Of a stretch of 64,000 nucleotides of DNA, positions 18,413 to 28,204 are shown one piece after another; the first letter of the stretch is position 1, and every line of letters starts with the position of its first letter. Origin of the DNA: VRUE01 sp963697915 (GTDB lineage: Bacteria; Actinomycetota; Thermoleophilia; Solirubrobacterales; 70-9); assembly GCA_963697915.1 (NCBI GenBank), contig OY969103.1, forward strand, positions 2,480,001 to 2,544,000, given 5' to 3'. The notes beneath the pieces are model-generated. The model had not been told where the DNA came from and made no database searches. It was given only the letters and a program-made list of their open reading frames with translations. The position numbers and the translations under genes are program-made.

Positions 18413-20199
18413 TGGCGCTGATCTCCGACGAGAGCCTGGAGCGGGTCAAGCAGGCGGCCGACATCGTCGAGGTCGTCTCCGCCCACACCGACCTGCGTCG
18501 CCAGGGCGCGCGCTGGGTCGGGCTCTGCCCCTTCCACGAGGAGCGCACGCCCTCGTTCTCGGTCGACGCCCAGGAGAAGCTCTACCACTGCTTCGGCTGC
18601 GGGGTCGGCGGCGACACGATCAAGTTCGTCGAAGAGAAGGAGGGGCTCGGCTTCGCCGAGGCGGTCGAGCTGCTCGCCGACCGCTACGGGGTCGAGTTGG
18701 AGCGCGAGCGCGAGGACCCGCGGGCGGAGGCGAAACGCCAGCAGCGCCGCCGGCTTGGCGAGCTGCTCGACCGCACCGCGGCCTTCTACGCCAACTACCT
18801 CTGGGAAGCCGACGAGGCGCGGCGGGCCCGCGAGTACCTGGCCGAGCGCGGGCTGGGCGAGGAGGCGCTGCGCGCCTACGCGGTCGGCTACGCGCCGAGC
18901 GCCTGGGACACGGTGCTGCTGCGCGGCCAGCGGGCCGGGTTCCGGGTCGAGGAGCTGCGCGCGGTCGGGCTGGCGCAGCGGGGGCGGGGCGGCGGCGAGT
19001 ACGACCGCTTCCGCTCGCGGATCATGTTCCCGATCCGCGACCGGCGCGGCCGCACGCTCGGCTTCGGCGGCCGGGCGATGCGCTCCGACCAGGGGGCGAA
19101 GTACGTCAACACGGCCGAGACCGAGTTCTTCCACAAGAGCCACATGCTCTACGGGATCGACCTCGCCAAGGAGGCGATCGCCAAGTCGGGCCGCGCCGTC
19201 GTCGTCGAGGGCTACACCGACGTGTTGGCGCTGCGCCAGGCGGGTGTGGGCGAGGCGGTCGGGGTGATGGGTACGGCGATCACCGAGGAGCAGGTGGCGG
19301 CGCTCTCGGGGATGGTCGAGGAGGTGGTGCTGGCGCTTGACGCCGACGCCGCCGGCCAGGAGGCGATGCTGCGCGCCCAGCGGGTCGCCGCGGGCCGGAA
19401 GATGCGGCTGCGGGTGGCGTCGATGCCGGCCGGTGAGGACCCGGCCGAGATGACCGTCGCCGAGGGCGGTGCCGCGCGCTTCCGGGCGCTGCTCGAGGGC
19501 GCCGTCGACCTGCCCGCCTTCCAGGTTGGCCTGGTCCTCGCCGACACCGACGTCTCCTCGCCTGCCGAGCGCGACCGGGCGCTGGCCGAGGTGGCGCCGA
19601 TCCTGGCCGGGATGGGGGAGACGGCGAGCCGCGACGATCTCGTGCGCCGGGTGGCGGAGCGGCTCGACCTCGAGCCGGAGCGGGTGATGGGTCGGGTAAC
19701 CATGGCGCGGCCCACGAGCGGCGGCGCCGGAGCGCAGCCCTCGCGACAGGACGCCCGGCGAGCGGCCCCGGCGCCGGCACGCGGCGGCGGCGAGCTGACC
19801 TCGCGCGAACGCCGCGAGCGGGCGCTCCTGGCGATGTGCGTGGCCCTGCCCGACGAGGGCAAGCGCTACCTGGAGCGGCTCACCGACGCCCATCTCTCGC
19901 CGCTCGGGCAGCGGGCTGCCGCCTGGCTGCGGGTGCACCCCGAGGACCCGGCCTCGAACCTGCCGCACGACGACGACCAGCTCGCCGGCCTGATCGCCGA
20001 GCTCGTCATCCTCGCCCACGACGAGCCCGCCTCGCCCGAGGCGATGGAGCTCAACTACCTGCAGCTCGAGCAGCGCCGGCTAGAGGTCGAGATCGCCGCG
20101 GCCGGCGAAGCCGACGAGTACGAGCGCCGCGCCGAGCTCAGCCGCGAGCGCGCCGCCCTGGTCGAGCGCATCGCCCGAACCGAGCGGGTCGGCGGTTAA
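18412..20199 (+). CDS. dnaG: DNA primase
   Basis: A 595-residue primase. The zinc ribbon is C39-P-F-H42 ... C60-F-G-C63. The Toprim domain has VVVEGYTDVLAL and the acidic LALDADAAGQEAM. A linker rich in Ala/Pro/Arg (about residues 435-465) leads to a C-terminal helicase-binding-like domain of about 130 residues. ATG 18412 overlaps the dgt stop (TGATG); a longer in-frame reading would extend into dgt and has no support. It makes RNA primers at the fork with DnaB. Confidence 0.95.
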   Translation: MALISDESLERVKQAADIVEVVSAHTDLRRQGARWVGLCPFHEERTPSFSVDAQEKLYHCFGCGVGGDTIKFVEEKEGLGFAEAVELLADRYGVELEREREDPRAEAKRQQRRRLGELLDRTAAFYANYLWEADEARRAREYLAERGLGEEALRAYAVGYAPSAWDTVLLRGQRAGFRVEELRAVGLAQRGRGGGEYDRFRSRIMFPIRDRRGRTLGFGGRAMRSDQGAKYVNTAETEFFHKSHMLYGIDLAKEAIAKSGRAVVVEGYTDVLALRQAGVGEAVGVMGTAITEEQVAALSGMVEEVVLALDADAAGQEAMLRAQRVAAGRKMRLRVASMPAGEDPAEMTVAEGGAARFRALLEGAVDLPAFQVGLVLADTDVSSPAERDRALAEVAPILAGMGETASRDDLVRRVAERLDLEPERVMGRVTMARPTSGGAGAQPSRQDARRAAPAPARGGGELTSRERRERALLAMCVALPDEGKRYLERLTDAHLSPLGQRAAAWLRVHPEDPASNLPHDDDQLAGLIAELVILAHDEPASPEAMELNYLQLEQRRLEVEIAAAGEADEYERRAELSRERAALVERIARTERVGG

Positions 20200-20222
20200 C
20201 CGGTAAATTCCTGCGAAGCCGG

Positions 20223-20295
20223 TCCGGGGTAGCTCAATCGGTAGAGCACTCGGCTGTTAACCGAGGGGTTGTGGGTTCGAGTCCCACCCCCGGAG
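20223..20295 (+). tRNA. tRNA-Asn (GTT)
   Basis: Cloverleaf: acceptor TCCGGGG/CCCCGGA, D arm GCTC-AATCGGTA-GAGC, anticodon arm CTCGG-CTGTTAA-CCGAG with anticodon GTT, T arm GTGGG-TTCGAGT-CCCAC, discriminator G. CCA is not encoded. It follows dnaG by 23 bases. Confidence 0.96.
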
Positions 20296-20301
20296 CTCCG
20301 C

Positions 20302-21495
20302 TCAGACGCGTGAGCGGGCGCGGGCCAGCTGCTCGACCAGCTCGGCTCCGCGCTCGGCGCCGTCGTGCGCGCTCGCCCAGGCGGCGAGCTCGGCGGCGCG
20401 CCGGGTGAAGGAAGGCTCGGCGAGCAGGCGGTTGGCGGCCCAGCGCAGCGGCGCCGGGCGGCAGAGGCGCCAGGGCAGCGAGAGGCCGGCGCCGGCCCAG
20501 CTGACCCGCATCGCGGTCTCGCTCATGTCGCCGATGAAGGGGCTGATCAGCAGCGGCGTGCCGGCGGCGAGGGCGCGGGCGACGGTGCCGTGGCCGCCGT
20601 GCGAGATCACCAGCGAGGCGGCCGGCATCAGCTGGCTGTAGCTGAGCCACTCGACCAGGATCGCGTTGTCGGGGACCTCGATCGGGCTCTGCGGGACGAC
20701 CCGGTTGGTCGTCGCCACCACACGCACCGGCTCCCGGGCCAGCGCCCGCAGCGCCGTGCGCACCAGGTGGTTGCCGGAGTCGTGGGCGGTGCTGGGGGCG
20801 ACGAGGACGAGCGGGTCGTCGCCCGGCGGCAGCTCGATCTCGGGGTGGGGGACCTCGAAGCTCAGCGGCCCGGTCACCTCGACCCCGGCCGGCCAGCGGC
20901 GCGGGTACTCGAGCTGGGGGAAGGTGCCGACCAGGGCGAGGTCGGGGCTGATCCCACCGTGGAAGCGCTCGGTCGGCGCCAGCCCCAGCCGCGCCCGCTG
21001 CTTGTTGAGGTCGTCGCGCCCCTGCCTGAGGCCGACCTCGAGCGCGCGCTGGCCGCGGCGCCAGACGGCGCGCCCGACGGGCGTGCGCGGCGGCTGCAGG
21101 CCGACCGCGAAGAAGGGCAGGCCGGGCTCGACCACGGGGAAGATGTGCGGGATCAGGGTCGCGCGCGGCACCCCGGCGACCTCGGCGGCGAGCGATGGCG
21201 CCAGGGTGAGGATGTCGCTGACGACGACGTCGGGCCGCATCTGCTCGAGCAGCGGCAGCAGCGCCCGCGCCGCCTCGGCCGCGTGCGAGCCCTCCGGCGA
21301 GTCCGGGTCGGGGGGCGGGAACATCCGGTATTCCTCGGCGGCGGCGAAGCCGAGCCCGGCGCCCTCGACCGCGGCCCGCCGCTCCTCCCAGGTCTCGATC
21401 ACCACCTCGTGGCCGCGCCCGGCCAGGGCCCGCCCGAGGGCTATCGCCGGGAAGACGTGGCCTGGGTCGCCGAAGGCGGCGACTAGAAATCGCAT
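20302..21495 (-). CDS. MGT-type glycosyltransferase (GT1, UDP-sugar)
   Basis: A 397-residue GT-B glycosyltransferase. The N-terminal acceptor domain begins MRFLVAAFGDPGHVFPAIAL, and the C-terminal donor domain shows LVVISHGGHGTVARALAAGTP, the HGGxGT loop of macrolide- and sterol-type transferases, followed by LISPFIGDMSETAMRV. These enzymes glycosylate small hydrophobic molecules. The gene converges on tRNA-Asn, and element C copy 2 sits just upstream of its start. No pathway genes are adjacent, so the acceptor is unknown. Confidence 0.88.
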   Translation of the reverse strand: MRFLVAAFGDPGHVFPAIALGRALAGRGHEVVIETWEERRAAVEGAGLGFAAAEEYRMFPPPDPDSPEGSHAAEAARALLPLLEQMRPDVVVSDILTLAPSLAAEVAGVPRATLIPHIFPVVEPGLPFFAVGLQPPRTPVGRAVWRRGQRALEVGLRQGRDDLNKQRARLGLAPTERFHGGISPDLALVGTFPQLEYPRRWPAGVEVTGPLSFEVPHPEIELPPGDDPLVLVAPSTAHDSGNHLVRTALRALAREPVRVVATTNRVVPQSPIEVPDNAILVEWLSYSQLMPAASLVISHGGHGTVARALAAGTPLLISPFIGDMSETAMRVSWAGAGLSLPWRLCRPAPLRWAANRLLAEPSFTRRAAELAAWASAHDGAERGAELVEQLARARSRV

Positions 21496-21505
21496 CTGAC
21501 GCGGC

Positions 21506-21592
21506 CCAGACGTTGCCAGGCAAGGACGCAGGGAGGCCGAATGGCAGCGCTATTCGGCCGACTGAGGACGCAGCAGCATGGCGACGGTCTGG
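21506..21592 (+). repeat. Dispersed element C, copy 2
   Basis: An 87-base element, in inverted orientation relative to the copy at 12443-12558. It begins CCAGACGTTGCCAGGCAAGG and ends CATGGCGACGGTCTGG, which form an imperfect terminal inverted repeat. The centre contains GGCAGCGCTATTCGG. It fills the short gap between the starts/stops of the glycosyltransferase and SDR genes. Confidence 0.75.
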
Positions 21593-21597
21593 GACCG

Positions 21598-22329
21598 TCA
21601 GGGGGTATCGAGTCCCTCGCCGGGTCGGGTGAAGACGATCTCGGGCACATGGCAGTGGGGCGAGGTGTGGAGCAGGAAGCGGACCGCCTCGCCGAGGTCC
21701 TCGGGCCGGATCATCTGTTCGGCCGGCACCTGGCCCTTGACGAACTCGGTCATCGGCGTGTCGACGAAGCCCGGCGCCAGCGCCGTGCACTGGATCCCGG
21801 CGTCACCGACCTCGCGGTGGGTCGACTGGGTGAAGTTGATCACCGCGCCCTTGGTCGCGGCGTAGACGGAGAGCCAGGCCTGGCCGCCTTTGCCGGCGAT
21901 CGAGGCGGTGTTGAGGATCAGCGCCTTGCCGTGCTCGCCGCCCGCCTCGCGCAGCATCGGCAGGCCCTCGCGGGTGCCGATGATCAGCGCCCGCACGTTG
22001 ACCGCCAGCTGCATGTCGATGTACTTGGTCTGGATCTCCTCCATCGTCGCGCCGACGCCGACGCCGGCGTTGTTGCAGAGGACGTCGAGCCGGCCGTAAG
22101 CCTCGCGGTGCTTGGCGAAGAGGCCGACGACGTCCTCCTCGTCGGCCATGTTGGCGGCGACGCTCTGCAGCTCCGCCCCGGCGGCGCGCAGCTCCTCGGC
22201 CGCGCCCTCGAGCTTCTCCGGCCGCCGCGCCGAGACCGTCAGCGCGTATCCCTCCTCGGCGAGCACGCGGGCAATCGCCAGCCCGATCCCACTCGAGGCT
22301 CCGGTGATCAATGCTGCTCGGTCAGCCAA
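21598..22329 (-). CDS. Short-chain dehydrogenase/reductase
   Basis: A 243-residue classical SDR: cofactor motif TGASSGIGLA (residues 10-19), NNAGVG near residue 90, catalytic serine in LNTASIAG, and YAATKGA for the Tyr/Lys pair. Preference for NAD or NADP is not clear, although SARRPEK after strand 2 suggests NADP. Substrate unknown. It is divergent from the lipoprotein gene at 22402. Confidence 0.9.
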   Translation of the reverse strand: MADRAALITGASSGIGLAIARVLAEEGYALTVSARRPEKLEGAAEELRAAGAELQSVAANMADEEDVVGLFAKHREAYGRLDVLCNNAGVGVGATMEEIQTKYIDMQLAVNVRALIIGTREGLPMLREAGGEHGKALILNTASIAGKGGQAWLSVYAATKGAVINFTQSTHREVGDAGIQCTALAPGFVDTPMTEFVKGQVPAEQMIRPEDLGEAVRFLLHTSPHCHVPEIVFTRPGEGLDTP

Positions 22330-22401
22330 TTCCCTCTCCTCGTTCGCTCGCCTGTAGGGCCGCTCACCCTATAGGCGCGACGAATAACATGACCGATCCG
22401 C

Positions 22402-23487
22402 ATGTCGCGCAGTCGAGTCACAGGGGCCTTCGCCTGCCTATTCGTCGCCGCCGCCCTCCTCGGCGGCTGCGGCGGCGATTCCGACTCTTCCACCGACGGC
22501 TCGACCGGCACTGTCGCCAACGTGCCGGCGCCGCCGAAGAGCGCCTTCCCGAGCGCCGACGGCCGCAGCCTGCAGGAGATCGTCAACTCCGCCGACGGGC
22601 ATGCCGAACTCGTCGTCTCGCCGGCCGCGCTCGCCTTCTACAAGGGGGAGAACCGCTACCCGTTCGGGGTCTTCAATCCCGACCGCAGCCAGATCGGCGA
22701 CGCCGAGGTCGCGCTCTACGTCGCCAAGGTGCCGAAGGCCGCGGAACAGGGCGGTGGCGAAACCGAGGACGGCAAACCTAAGAAGGGCGCCGTGGCGCGG
22801 GCGCGCAAAGAAGCGCTGGAAGCGCCCGCGGTCGGTCCCTTCCCGGCCTCGATCGAAAGCCTCGCGACCCTGCCCGCCTTCCGCGCCAAGACGACCACCG
22901 ACGACCCCGACGCCGCCACGGTCGTCTACTCGACCGAGCTCGACTTCCCCAGCGACGGCGAGTGGCGGATCGCGGCCCTGATCAGGCAGGACGACGAGCT
23001 CGTCGCCAGCCTGCTGCCGAGCGCGATGGTCGGTGAATTCCAGGGCGTGCCGCGGGTGGGGGACAAGGCGCCGCGGATCAACACGCCGACCCCCGCCGAC
23101 TACGGCGGCGACCCCGCCGAAGTGACGACGCGGGTGCCGCCGGACACCCAGAACCGTGTCGATTTCGCGGACGTTCTGGGTAAGGAACCGATAGTGCTCT
23201 TGTTCGCGACCCCCCAGTTCTGCCAGAGTCGGGTATGCGGCCCGGTCGTCGATGTGGCCGAGCAGGTGAAAGAGGAGTACGGCGACGACGCTGCCTTCAT
23301 CCACATGGAGATCTTCAACGACAACGATCCGAACGAGGGAGTGCGACCGCAGGTGCGTGCCTACCGCCTGCCGAGCGAGCCGTGGCTGTTCGCGATCGAC
23401 CGCCAGGGGACGATCGCGTACGAGGCCGAGGGCGCCTTCGGCGTCGACCTGATGACCCGCGCGGTGAGGGAGGCGATCGCCGAATGA
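22402..23487 (+). CDS. Lipoprotein with thioredoxin-like C-terminal domain
   Basis: A 361-residue exported protein. The signal peptide ends in a lipobox LLGGC (Cys23), followed by a Ser/Thr/Asp-rich linker. The C-terminal third (about residues 250-361) looks thioredoxin-like: FADVLGKEPIVLLFATPQFCQSRVCGPVVD, given here as two halves, with Cys-x4-Cys in place of CxxC, then LPSEPWLFAIDRQGTIAYE. It may be a surface thiol or redox-type protein. The ATGA overlap with the Hpt gene suggests co-translation. Confidence 0.8.
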   Translation: MSRSRVTGAFACLFVAAALLGGCGGDSDSSTDGSTGTVANVPAPPKSAFPSADGRSLQEIVNSADGHAELVVSPAALAFYKGENRYPFGVFNPDRSQIGDAEVALYVAKVPKAAEQGGGETEDGKPKKGAVARARKEALEAPAVGPFPASIESLATLPAFRAKTTTDDPDAATVVYSTELDFPSDGEWRIAALIRQDDELVASLLPSAMVGEFQGVPRVGDKAPRINTPTPADYGGDPAEVTTRVPPDTQNRVDFADVLGKEPIVLLFATPQFCQSRVCGPVVDVAEQVKEEYGDDAAFIHMEIFNDNDPNEGVRPQVRAYRLPSEPWLFAIDRQGTIAYEAEGAFGVDLMTRAVREAIAE

Positions 23488-23849
23488 GCGAGAAAACCGC
23501 GCCCGACGAGGAGCTGCTCAAGTCCTTCGCCGAGGAGGCGCGGCGGCGCTGTGACGTGATCGCGGCTGGGCTCGCGACCGAGACCGAAGACTTCGAGACC
23601 CTGCGGGCGGAAGCCCACGCGCTGAAGGGGACGGCAGGCGCTGTCGGCCTGCGGCGCCTGGCCGAGCTGGCCGGGCTGATGGAATCCGACCTCGACGAAG
23701 CGAAGAAGTCCGGCGAGCTGCGCGGTGGCCGCTCACAGCAGCTCGCCGACGCCGCCAAGGCACTTGCGGAAGGCGCCAGCGCCGCGGCCGAGGGCAAGGA
23801 AGAGCCACCCGACGTGGGTCGCTCCCTGGCTCAGCTGTTCAGCGCTTAA
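23484..23849 (+). CDS. Hpt (histidine phosphotransfer) domain protein
   Basis: A 121-residue stand-alone Hpt protein. The phospho-acceptor motif AHALKGTAGAVGLRRLAEL is intact (His at about residue 48), within a helical bundle. Such proteins relay phosphate from hybrid kinases to response regulators. No kinase or regulator is adjacent, and its only partner by position is the lipoprotein upstream (ATGA overlap). Start ATG 23484. Confidence 0.88.
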   Translation: MSEKTAPDEELLKSFAEEARRRCDVIAAGLATETEDFETLRAEAHALKGTAGAVGLRRLAELAGLMESDLDEAKKSGELRGGRSQQLADAAKALAEGASAAAEGKEEPPDVGRSLAQLFSA

Positions 23850-23870
23850 CACGACCCGAGGAGAGCCCCC

Positions 23871-24487
<617 letters not shown>

Positions 24488-24581
24488 TCGGCCACGGTTC
24501 CTCCCAAGCGCAGGATAGGCTGGGGCTCTAGGTAGATCTCGATTGACTTAATTCGAACTTCATGGGTACCAGGGGGGGCGC

Positions 24582-25157
24582 ATGGACGAGATTGACGTGC
24601 CAGAGCTTCTGGCTGACGATCAGCATGCAATAGACGCACAGACGCTGAAGGCTTTAGGGCGTGATGCGAAGCGATATACCACTGGTGGTCGCTGGCTGTT
24701 CGCCGTCGCAATCGTCGTTGGCATTGCCCTTCTCGGGGTCTTCTACCACCTGACCGGGGTGTATGTGGACGACTTGAATTCGGCTGAGGACCCACAGTTC
24801 ATGCTGCCTCTGCTTCTGCTCCGCGGAACTCTCTTCGGCGGGCTCGCAGTTGGTTTCCTGTACGGCGTCTTCACCGTCGCCAATGCCTATATCGATCAGG
24901 CCACGCGTTTTCGCAAGCGCCTGTATAGCGCGCACATGTTGAACTACGCATTCCGGACTTTTCGCGATGACATCAAGAAGGGCGGTGAGGTCGATGTCGA
25001 CGATCTCGTTCGTCTTTTTGCTGCTTGGAATGCAAACGTGGATTCTGCCTTTTCCCGTGTCGCTTTCCAGAAACGCTCGAAGAACTTGGTGATTGGAGGT
25101 GCGAACCAGCGATTCGCTGTCGAGGATCCGCCGCGAGATCAGGATGCCAGTAGGTAG
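24582..25157 (+). CDS. Unknown two-TM membrane protein, low GC
   Basis: A 191-residue protein with two hydrophobic segments (WLFAVAIVVGIALLGVFYHL, about 38-57; and LLLLRGTLFGGLAVGFLYGVF, about 77-97, shown as a short extract) and a charged C-terminal cytosolic region. I do not recognise a family. Codon use is much less GC-biased than in neighbours, and it sits 94 bases after a tRNA, both typical of transferred DNA. No integrase or direct repeat of the tRNA end is visible nearby. Confidence 0.7.
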   Translation: MDEIDVPELLADDQHAIDAQTLKALGRDAKRYTTGGRWLFAVAIVVGIALLGVFYHLTGVYVDDLNSAEDPQFMLPLLLLRGTLFGGLAVGFLYGVFTVANAYIDQATRFRKRLYSAHMLNYAFRTFRDDIKKGGEVDVDDLVRLFAAWNANVDSAFSRVAFQKRSKNLVIGGANQRFAVEDPPRDQDASR

Positions 25158-25177
25158 GCGGCGGACGATGCGAGGGG

Positions 25178-26389
25178 TCATTTGCGTCGGCGTAGGGCAA
25201 GCAGGCCAACGGCACCCACGGCGAGCGCGGCCAGTACGAGGGAGGCGGTGAGGAGTGCCGGGTTGCGCTCGGCGAACGAGCGGGTGTCGGGGGGTGGCTC
25301 GAAGGCCGGGTTCTCGCGCTCGGGCCCCAGCTGGCCGCGCTCCGCGCGCTCGACCCCGAGGGCGCTCGCCGGCAGACGGGCGAAGTCGTAGCTGGGGGAG
25401 CTCGCGCGGGAGCTTCCGTAGTACGCCGTGTAGGGGGGCGGGTGTCCAGCCTCGACCAGGATGGGTCGCGAGCGACCCCAGGCCGTGACCTCGATTCCCC
25501 GCAGTGGCGCATCGTCGCCGTTCTCGATCTCGATGCGGATGTACCGATCGCGCGCGCTGACCGAGATGGGTGCGGAGTCGGAGCCGGGAAAGCGGAGGAT
25601 CCTGGCGGTGGTGAGTGGCACGAACCGTTGCCGCTGGAAGTTCGAGCCGGAGATCACCACGGGGCGCTCGTAGCGCCCGTTCCAGGCGGTGATCCGAAGC
25701 TCGTCGACCGGAACGTTGCCGAAGCCGAGGTCGAGGGTGACGATCGTGCGCGTGCCGTCCTGGCGCTGGGAGATCGAGCGGGCTTCGCGCCGCAGGAGCG
25801 GCGGCCGCTCGCCGGCCCCGGAGACACTCGCCCCGGTGATGCGGCTTGCGCCCGTTGCCTTGACGAGCAGGTAGCGGAAGTCGCTCGGCGGGAAAACCGC
25901 GATCGTGCTTCGCGCTGGCTCAGCACCGCCGACGTCATAGATCCCGGTCTCCGAGAGCCGCACGAAGGGACCGTCTCGATCGTCTGCTCCGAGGACCACG
26001 GCCCGGCCGACGAAATCCCGGTCGGGGACCTGGAGCACCAGGCGGTCGCGGACTCTCCGCTCCGCTCCGAGGTCGAGCAGGCCGACGGCGAAGCGTCCTT
26101 GGCGCCCACTGTTCAAGACGGTCACCTCCTCCGACCCGCTGCTCCGTTCCCGTGGTGTCTGTCGCCACGCGACCTCCCGCCCGCGAGCATCCGCGATCCG
26201 CAGGTCGGCGAAGCCCGGCCGCGAGTGCTCGAAAAGCGCTCCGTCGGGCTCGATCAGGACAGGCCCTCCGGTACCTGCGGCCAGTGGCCGCAGGTACCGG
26301 AGGTCGCCTTGGTCAACCTGCGCCCCCGCCGGCTGGACACCGACCGCGAGCGACGCGAGGAGGGCGAGGGAGACGATCGCGCCCCTCAT
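25178..26389 (-). CDS. DUF3999 family exported membrane protein
   Basis: A 403-residue protein: signal peptide (ALLASLAVGVQPAGAQ), a large beta-rich extracytoplasmic region (DLRIADARGREVAWR; DFRYLLVKATGA; YIRIEIENGDDAPL) and a C-terminal TM segment (LLTASLVLAALAVGAVGLLAL) with a basic tail. DUF3999 genes are known next to DUF2339 genes, as here (ATGA overlap, DUF2339 upstream). The pair probably forms an envelope complex of unknown task. A perfect 17-bp-stem hairpin lies in its 5' part (26266-26302). Confidence 0.82.
   Translation of the reverse strand: MRGAIVSLALLASLAVGVQPAGAQVDQGDLRYLRPLAAGTGGPVLIEPDGALFEHSRPGFADLRIADARGREVAWRQTPRERSSGSEEVTVLNSGRQGRFAVGLLDLGAERRVRDRLVLQVPDRDFVGRAVVLGADDRDGPFVRLSETGIYDVGGAEPARSTIAVFPPSDFRYLLVKATGASRITGASVSGAGERPPLLRREARSISQRQDGTRTIVTLDLGFGNVPVDELRITAWNGRYERPVVISGSNFQRQRFVPLTTARILRFPGSDSAPISVSARDRYIRIEIENGDDAPLRGIEVTAWGRSRPILVEAGHPPPYTAYYGSSRASSPSYDFARLPASALGVERAERGQLGPERENPAFEPPPDTRSFAERNPALLTASLVLAALAVGAVGLLALRRRK
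26266..26302. repeat. Perfect 17-bp-stem hairpin inside the DUF3999 gene
   Basis: Arms CTCCGGTACCTGCGGCC and GGCCGCAGGTACCGGAG flank the loop AGT. It is translated as YLRPLAAGTGGP soon after the signal peptide. No other copy was found in the window. Confidence 0.7.
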
Positions 26390-28179
26390 CGGACCGTCTC
26401 CCTCGAACCATCTCCAGCATCGACCTTGATCCGCTGGTAGGCGAACGCGCCCACCAGCAGGAGCAGCCCGAGCGCGATGAACGAGAGCACCCGCGAAAGC
26501 TCCTCGAGCTCGGCCATGTCGTAGACGTAGACCTTGGTGATCGCCAGCGTCAGCAGGGCCAAGCCGGCGAGGCGGAAACGCCGCACATCGCGCAGCAGCC
26601 CGTAGACGACCGCAGCGAGGCCGGTCAGGGCCCAGAAGACCGAGAGCGCTGCCTGCCCGACCTGTCGCACGTCCCCAGAGCCGGTGACGCCGACCGTGTC
26701 GACGATTGCCACCGAGCCGAGGTAGACGAGGGTGGTGGCGGCGACGGCTTCGCACCCCTGGACCACGCGGGGGTCGAAGTCGCGCAGGGCGAAGCGGCCG
26801 TAGAGCGCCGCGGCGGCGCAGACGCCGAGGCCGAGCAGGGCCTCGCTGAGGTCCGCCACGCCGTTGAGCAGAGCTTCGGGTGGCGCTTCGAAGCTGAGCA
26901 CATGGCTCAGGGCAAGGCCGAAAAGCGTGGCGGCCGCGATCAGGAGGCGCTCGGCGTTCGAGCCGAAGAGCCGTGGCTCCCTGCTTGCCCGGGTCGCCAG
27001 GTAGGCGAGCACGACAGCCTGCACCGTCCAGCCGACCACGAGCGCCGGTCCGTCGAGCGCATCGGCGAAGCCGAACGCCGCCAGGGTGAGGCCGACTCCG
27101 ATCGTCAGCAGCCCGATCTCCTCGTTGATCTCCTGGCGCAGAGCGAGTGCTCCGAGCAGGATGTGGCCCGCTGCCATCCCCAGCAGCCACGCGACCGCGC
27201 CGTTCTGGTCGCCGGTCTCGTACAGGCCGAAGTAGCCCAAGCCGACGATCAGCGAGGCGTTGGCGAACAGCAGGAGCCAGGACGCGACCGGGAACTCGTT
27301 CGGGGTCCGCGCCCGCAGCTCGTAGCCGATCGCGGCGACGACGTAGAGCGCCCAGAACCCGACCAACACTCCCAGCGAGGCAAGGAGGTGCTCGTCGTAG
27401 TTGTTCACGAACCACACCACCAGCTGCGGCGCCGAGACGCAGAACGCCCCGAGCGCGAGCACGTCCCACTTCTGCCAGAGCAGGACGCCGACGGCGGCGG
27501 TCAGCGCAATCGCCATGAAGGCGAGCGAAAGCCCTGAGGCCCCCGAGTTGACCAGGACCGGTGCCAGCAGCGCGCCGAGGATCCCGATCGCGGCAATGAC
27601 GATCGATTCCCAGCGAACCGCGAGCGCGCAGCCGACGATCCCGACCAAGCCGGCACCGGCCAGTCCAGCCGCGACTGGAATCACGTCATAGATCTGCGTC
27701 CCGACCAGGAGCGTCGCGTAGAGGCCGGCGAGGGCGCTGGCGACCGCCGCCAGTGCCGCCTCGGTGTTGTCCCTGCGCTCGTACAGCCAGACGCCCACGA
27801 GCAGCAGTGAGGTGGAGCCGAGCAGGCCGAAGACGATGCGCATCGTCTCGTCGATCCAGCCGCGGTCGATCCCGATCCCGAGCAGGAAGACGATCCCGAG
27901 CAGGATCGCGACGCCGCCGAGCCAGGCGAGGACGCGACCGCCGAGCAGCTCCTCGAAGCCGGTCTGTGCGAGTGATGGGCGGGGCGGGGGTTGCGTTGGT
28001 CGCGCGGATGGACTCGGTCGCGCGGGCGCTGCCGCCGGGTGGGGGACTGGTGCGGGCCGGGGACTTGGCTTGGGAGTGGTGGATGGGAAGACCCGGCGTT
28101 CCAACCGCTCGAGCCGGCGGGTCACGTCCGCCAGTCGCCCCTCGACCGACCCCTGTCGGCCTTCATTTCCTTCGGTCAT
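26386..28179 (-). CDS. DUF2339 polytopic membrane protein
   Basis: A 597-residue protein. The N-terminus (residues 1-75) is a short coiled/charged region and a Pro-rich linker; the rest is a run of about 16-18 transmembrane helices beginning GGVAILLGIVFLLGIGIDRGW. This matches DUF2339, whose members partner with DUF3999. The function is not known; roles in envelope integrity have been suggested for some. Its promoter region holds paired palindromes that probably bind the divergent TetR protein. Confidence 0.87.
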   Translation of the reverse strand: MTEGNEGRQGSVEGRLADVTRRLERLERRVFPSTTPKPSPRPAPVPHPAAAPARPSPSARPTQPPPRPSLAQTGFEELLGGRVLAWLGGVAILLGIVFLLGIGIDRGWIDETMRIVFGLLGSTSLLLVGVWLYERRDNTEAALAAVASALAGLYATLLVGTQIYDVIPVAAGLAGAGLVGIVGCALAVRWESIVIAAIGILGALLAPVLVNSGASGLSLAFMAIALTAAVGVLLWQKWDVLALGAFCVSAPQLVVWFVNNYDEHLLASLGVLVGFWALYVVAAIGYELRARTPNEFPVASWLLLFANASLIVGLGYFGLYETGDQNGAVAWLLGMAAGHILLGALALRQEINEEIGLLTIGVGLTLAAFGFADALDGPALVVGWTVQAVVLAYLATRASREPRLFGSNAERLLIAAATLFGLALSHVLSFEAPPEALLNGVADLSEALLGLGVCAAAALYGRFALRDFDPRVVQGCEAVAATTLVYLGSVAIVDTVGVTGSGDVRQVGQAALSVFWALTGLAAVVYGLLRDVRRFRLAGLALLTLAITKVYVYDMAELEELSRVLSFIALGLLLLVGAFAYQRIKVDAGDGSRETVR

Positions 28180-28204
28180 GACTGCCTCCTCTTCGTGTCG
28201 CTTG

